Program-made: the position numbers and the translations under genes
Assembly (NCBI GenBank): GCA_003477305.1
Contig: DMTN01000054.1
Location: 12,218 to 29,118, forward strand
Origin: Acholeplasmatales bacterium
GTDB lineage: Bacteria; Bacillota_I; Bacilli_A; Izemoplasmatales; Hujiaoplasmataceae
DNA: 16,901 bases
Reading direction: 5' to 3'
Notes under the pieces: model-generated
What the model saw: only the letters and a program-made list of their open reading frames with translations
What the model was told of the DNA's origin: nothing
Database searches by the model: none
Shown here: positions 14,551-16,901 of the stretch, piece after piece
Layout: every line of letters starts with the position of its first letter
How positions within the stretch are numbered: the first letter of the stretch is position 1

Positions 14551-14568
14551 CGCCCGATTTGATATAAT
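14540..14568 (+). promoter_or_regulatory. Extended -10 promoter of the rlmD gene
   Basis: TGATATAAT at 14560-14568 is a perfect extended -10 (TATAAT 14563-14568). The -35 position (GTGTTT, 14540-14545) falls in the preceding terminator and is poor. The start would be near 14575, only about ten bases before ATG 14585 and inside the Shine-Dalgarno stretch. Confidence 0.6.
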
Positions 14569-14584
14569 GAAGAAGGGTGAGACC

Positions 14585-15958
14585 ATGGAAAAAGCGAACA
14601 TCCTCTCCGTCGGCGAGATCATCTCGCTTGACGTCAAGAAACAGGGAATCAACGGCGAAGGCATCGGCTATCACGAGCAGCTCGCCGTTTTCGTGCCGGG
14701 CGCGATCGCTCTAGAGACCGTGCAGGTCGAGATCGTCGACACGAAACCCGGGTTCGCGATCGGCCGCATGCTCTCCGTCACGAAGACCTCCGAGAAGCGC
14801 GTCACCCCGCCCTGCAGTTATTTCGAGAAGTGCGGCGGCTGCCAGATGCAGCACATCGACTACGCCGAGCAACTGAAAAGCAAACGCCATCTCCTGAAGC
14901 AGGCGCTCAAACGCTACACCACCCAGGATCCGGACCGGATCGACATCCGGAAGACGATCGGAATGAAGAATCCCTTCGGCTATCGGAACAAGGCGCAGAT
15001 GCCGTTCTCCAACACCAATTTCGGGCTTGCCCTCGGTCTTTACGAAGTGAATTCCAACCGGTTCGTCCAGATCGACGAATGCATCGTCCAGGATCCCGTC
15101 GTCAACGCCGTGAACAAAAAGATCCTGACGCTCCTCACCGAAGCGAAATACGTCGCATACGACCATATGAACCGCGAAGGCATCCTGCTCAACCTCATCA
15201 CCCGCCATATGAAGTCGACCGGGGCGGTCCAGGTGACGCTCGTCGTGACGCGAAAACCCGATGGAATCGCCGCGATCGCTTCGAAGATCATGCACGAGCT
15301 GCCCCAGGTGAAGAGTGTCTTTCTCACCGTGAACGCGCCCAAGAACACCTCGATGTTCGGCCATTCGATCGAACTCCTTCAAGGCGTGCCGCAGATCGAG
15401 GAGAAAATCGGCGACTATTCCTTTAAACTGTCGCCCGACGCCTTCCATCAACTCAATACCGACCAGATGCTTCTGTTGTACGAAGAAATCCGCAAGGCCG
15501 CTCTTCTCACCGGCGTAGAACGCGTGGTCGACTGTTATTCCGGCATCGGGATCACCTCGATTCTGTTGGCCCGGCAGGCCGCCTCGGTCGTCGGCATCGA
15601 CTACGCCGAAGCCTCCGTCAAGGACGCCAAGCAGAACGCGATCGCCAACCGCGTCAAAAACGTCGTCTTCATCCAGGACCGCGTGGAAAAGGCGTTACCC
15701 GATCTACTCGCCAAGAAAGGCGTCCCCGACGTCATCATCTTCGACCCGCCGCGGACCGGCATCGAGGACGCCGTGATCGCCGAGGTCATCAAGGCCAAGG
15801 CTCCCCGTCTCGTCTATGTCTCCTGCAATCCGTCGACGCTCGCGAAGAACCTGCACGACCTCGAAGCCTACTACAACATCGTCTACATCCAGCCGATCGA
15901 CATGTTCCCGCACACGGCGGGCGTCGAATCGCTCACTCTCCTCACCCGCAAGCCCTGA
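14585..15958 (+). CDS. rlmD: 23S rRNA (uracil-C5)-methyltransferase, RlmD/RlmCD type
   Basis: A 457-residue SAM-dependent RNA methyltransferase of the TrmA/RlmC/RlmD family, which makes 5-methyluridine in 23S rRNA. An N-terminal TRAM domain (about residues 5-65) binds RNA. The four [4Fe-4S] cysteines are C77, C83, C86 (CSYFEKCGGC) and C166 (IDECIV). The SAM-binding motif is DCYSGIGITSILLA, followed by FDPPRTG. The catalytic cysteine is C414 in VSCNPST and the general base is E448 in HTAGVES. The C5-methyltransferase core and length match the family. Bacillota often have one dual-site enzyme (RlmCD, U747 and U1939), so the target site is uncertain. ATG 14585 is preceded by AAGGGTGAG; an in-frame ATG at 14567 lies within the -10 box and is excluded. 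Confidence 0.93.
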   Translation: MEKANILSVGEIISLDVKKQGINGEGIGYHEQLAVFVPGAIALETVQVEIVDTKPGFAIGRMLSVTKTSEKRVTPPCSYFEKCGGCQMQHIDYAEQLKSKRHLLKQALKRYTTQDPDRIDIRKTIGMKNPFGYRNKAQMPFSNTNFGLALGLYEVNSNRFVQIDECIVQDPVVNAVNKKILTLLTEAKYVAYDHMNREGILLNLITRHMKSTGAVQVTLVVTRKPDGIAAIASKIMHELPQVKSVFLTVNAPKNTSMFGHSIELLQGVPQIEEKIGDYSFKLSPDAFHQLNTDQMLLLYEEIRKAALLTGVERVVDCYSGIGITSILLARQAASVVGIDYAEASVKDAKQNAIANRVKNVVFIQDRVEKALPDLLAKKGVPDVIIFDPPRTGIEDAVIAEVIKAKAPRLVYVSCNPSTLAKNLHDLEAYYNIVYIQPIDMFPHTAGVESLTLLTRKP

Positions 15959-16071
15959 TGACGTCCGGCGCGCACAAGTTCAAGCCGACAGCCCAGAGTC
16001 GTCTCGAAGCGTCCGTCATCCGTTCGGCAAGCGGCATCTTACCCATCCGTCCACAGGGAGGCATTTCATGA
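15958..16071 (+). CDS. Possible 37-residue ORF overlapping both rlmD and fhs
   Basis: An ATG at 15958 overlaps the rlmD stop (TGATG) and reads 37 codons to a TGA that overlaps the fhs start (ATGA, 16068-16071). The peptide starts MTSGAHKFKPTAQSRLEA and is basic, with no recognisable domain. GC at third positions is about two thirds, compatible with coding but lower than in the neighbours. There is no Shine-Dalgarno site, so translation would depend on coupling to rlmD. The 109 bases between the two main genes hold no promoter or terminator that I can see, so rlmD and fhs may be co-transcribed whether or not this ORF is real. Confidence 0.25.
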   Translation: MTSGAHKFKPTAQSRLEASVIRSASGILPIRPQGGIS

Positions 16072-16901
16072 AAACCGATCTCGAACTTGCCCAGAAAGCG
16101 AAACTGAAGAACATCACGACGATCGCCGCGAAACTCGGTCTGAAGGCGTCCGACCTCGAACCATATGGAAAGTACAAAGCCAAGATTTCATTCGACGCGA
16201 TCGAGAGTCCGCGCTTCGACAAGCAGGGCAAGGTCATCCTCGTCACCGCGATCACCCCGACGCCTGCGGGCGAAGGCAAGACGACGACCACGATCGGCCT
16301 TTCCGATGCGATCAACCGGCTCGGCCGGAAAGCGATCGTCTGCCTGCGCGAACCGTCGCTCGGCCCCGTGATGGGCGTCAAGGGCGGAGCCACCGGCGGC
16401 GGGCATGCGCAAGTACTCCCGATGGAGGACATCAACCTGCATTTCACCGGCGACATCCACGCCGTCGGGGCCGCGAACAATCTGATCTCGGCCGTCATCG
16501 ACAATCACCTTTTTCAAGGCAACAGCCTCGGCATCGATCCCGCGACGATCACCTGGAAACGCGCGATGGACATGAACGACCGCGCCCTCCGCCAAATCAG
16601 GGTCGGGCTATCCGCCGCGAAGGAAACGCCGCGCGACGACGGCTTCGACATTACCGTCGCCTCCGAGATCATGGCGGTTCTTTGTCTTTCCAAAAACCTC
16701 GCGGATTTCAAATCCCGCGTCTCCCGGATCGTCGTCGCCGATGATATCCGCGGCAATCCCGTCACCGTAGGCGATCTCAAGGTCGCCGGCGCCGTGACGA
16801 TGCTCGTCAGAGACGCGATCAAGCCGAATCTCGTCCAGACCCTCGCGGGCAATCCGGCGATCATCCACGGCGGACCGTTCGCCAACATCGCCCACGGCTG
16901 C
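16068..16901 (+). CDS. fhs: Formate-tetrahydrofolate ligase (N-terminal half, runs off the right edge)
   Basis: 278 codons are open to the end of the window, roughly the first half of an enzyme of about 555 residues. It joins formate to tetrahydrofolate using ATP, giving 10-formyl-THF for one-carbon metabolism or, in acetogens, the Wood-Ljungdahl methyl branch. The ATP-binding P-loop TPAGEGKTTTTIGL lies at about residues 65-78, and REPSLGPVMGVKGG and MEDINLHFTGD are family signatures. Within the first signature the usual GxKGGAAGGGY reads GVKGGATGGGH (103-113), two substitutions in a very conserved loop. AGGGAGG at 16055-16061 is six bases before ATG 16068, a strong site. No promoter is evident directly upstream. 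Identity is secure despite truncation by the window edge. Confidence 0.94.
   Translation, partial: MKTDLELAQKAKLKNITTIAAKLGLKASDLEPYGKYKAKISFDAIESPRFDKQGKVILVTAITPTPAGEGKTTTTIGLSDAINRLGRKAIVCLREPSLGPVMGVKGGATGGGHAQVLPMEDINLHFTGDIHAVGAANNLISAVIDNHLFQGNSLGIDPATITWKRAMDMNDRALRQIRVGLSAAKETPRDDGFDITVASEIMAVLCLSKNLADFKSRVSRIVVADDIRGNPVTVGDLKVAGAVTMLVRDAIKPNLVQTLAGNPAIIHGGPFANIAHGC

Noticed and set aside
13081..14664. 527-codon open frame on the minus strand opposite the capD-like gene
   Set aside because: It is a mirror of the GAC/GTC/ATC-rich codon use of the + strand gene. The product is Asp/Val/His-rich low-complexity sequence with no domain, while the + strand frame is a complete dehydratase.
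15957..16020. Inverted repeat GATGACG (15957-15963) with CGTCATC (16014-16020) as a terminator after rlmD
   Set aside because: Seven base pairs with a loop of about 50 bases and no T tract; not a credible terminator.
1..16901. Mycoplasma-type genetic code (TGA as Trp)
   Set aside because: Several complete genes end at TGA right before a neighbour or terminator, and conserved Trp positions use TGG.
1..16901. CRISPR arrays, insertion sequences, tRNA or rRNA genes
   Set aside because: No regularly spaced repeats, transposase motifs, terminal inverted repeats or cloverleaf-like segments were seen on either strand.

Overview
This 16.9 kb window is a gene-dense, GC-rich bacterial chromosome segment (by eye about 55% GC, with third codon positions mostly G or C). 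All but one of the recognisable genes lie on the + strand. Shine-Dalgarno sites are Gram-positive in style (AAGGAG, GGAGG), and TATAAT-like -10 boxes precede most transcription units. The gene families are typical of Bacillota: tandem UppP, a split Wzz/tyrosine-kinase/PHP-phosphatase capsule module, DUF2804, DUF1292 and YwaF-like proteins. TGA is used as an ordinary stop by several genes and Trp is TGG, so this is not the mycoplasma code. A two-iron superoxide reductase and formate-tetrahydrofolate ligase suggest an anaerobe. A relative of the Mollicutes/Erysipelotrichia side of Bacillota with unusually high GC is possible, but that is low-confidence inference.

Layout. 1-226 (-): start of a membrane protein that runs off the left edge, with a near-consensus promoter. 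227-535: an AT-rich divergent intergenic region holding a second strong promoter-like site and nested inverted repeats. 536-3047: a PlsC-type acyltransferase with an internal zinc ribbon, coupled to a GltS-type sodium/glutamate symporter. 3150-3935: a YwaF/TMEM164-like membrane protein. 4021-5363: DUF2804 protein plus a small acidic DUF1292-like protein. 5499-5873: class I superoxide reductase (desulfoferrodoxin). 5975-7718: two tandem, diverged uppP genes. 7817-9982: chain-length/co-polymerase protein, cytoplasmic BY-kinase and PHP tyrosine phosphatase. 10260-12483: OmpR-type response regulator and overlapping sensor kinase, behind a 250-nt structured leader. 12646-14526: long FlaA1/CapD-type membrane nucleotide-sugar 4,6-dehydratase. 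14585-15958: RlmD-type 23S rRNA methyltransferase. 15958-16071: a possible 37-codon ORF overlapping both neighbours. 16068-16901: formate-tetrahydrofolate ligase, running off the right edge.

How the genes fit together. From 5975 to 14526 the genes form an envelope-polysaccharide control region. UppP regenerates the undecaprenyl-phosphate carrier, the Wzz-like protein with its kinase and phosphatase controls polymerisation by tyrosine phosphorylation, the two-component system probably senses envelope state, and the dehydratase begins synthesis of an amino- or deoxy-sugar precursor. No glycosyltransferase, flippase or polymerase is in the window, so the structural genes must lie elsewhere. I saw no mobile element, CRISPR array, tRNA or rRNA. 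No wholly new system is evident. The points most worth a second look are the acyltransferase-zinc ribbon fusion, the structured leader of the two-component system, the promoter with nested hairpins at 354-450, and the overlapping mini-ORF before fhs.
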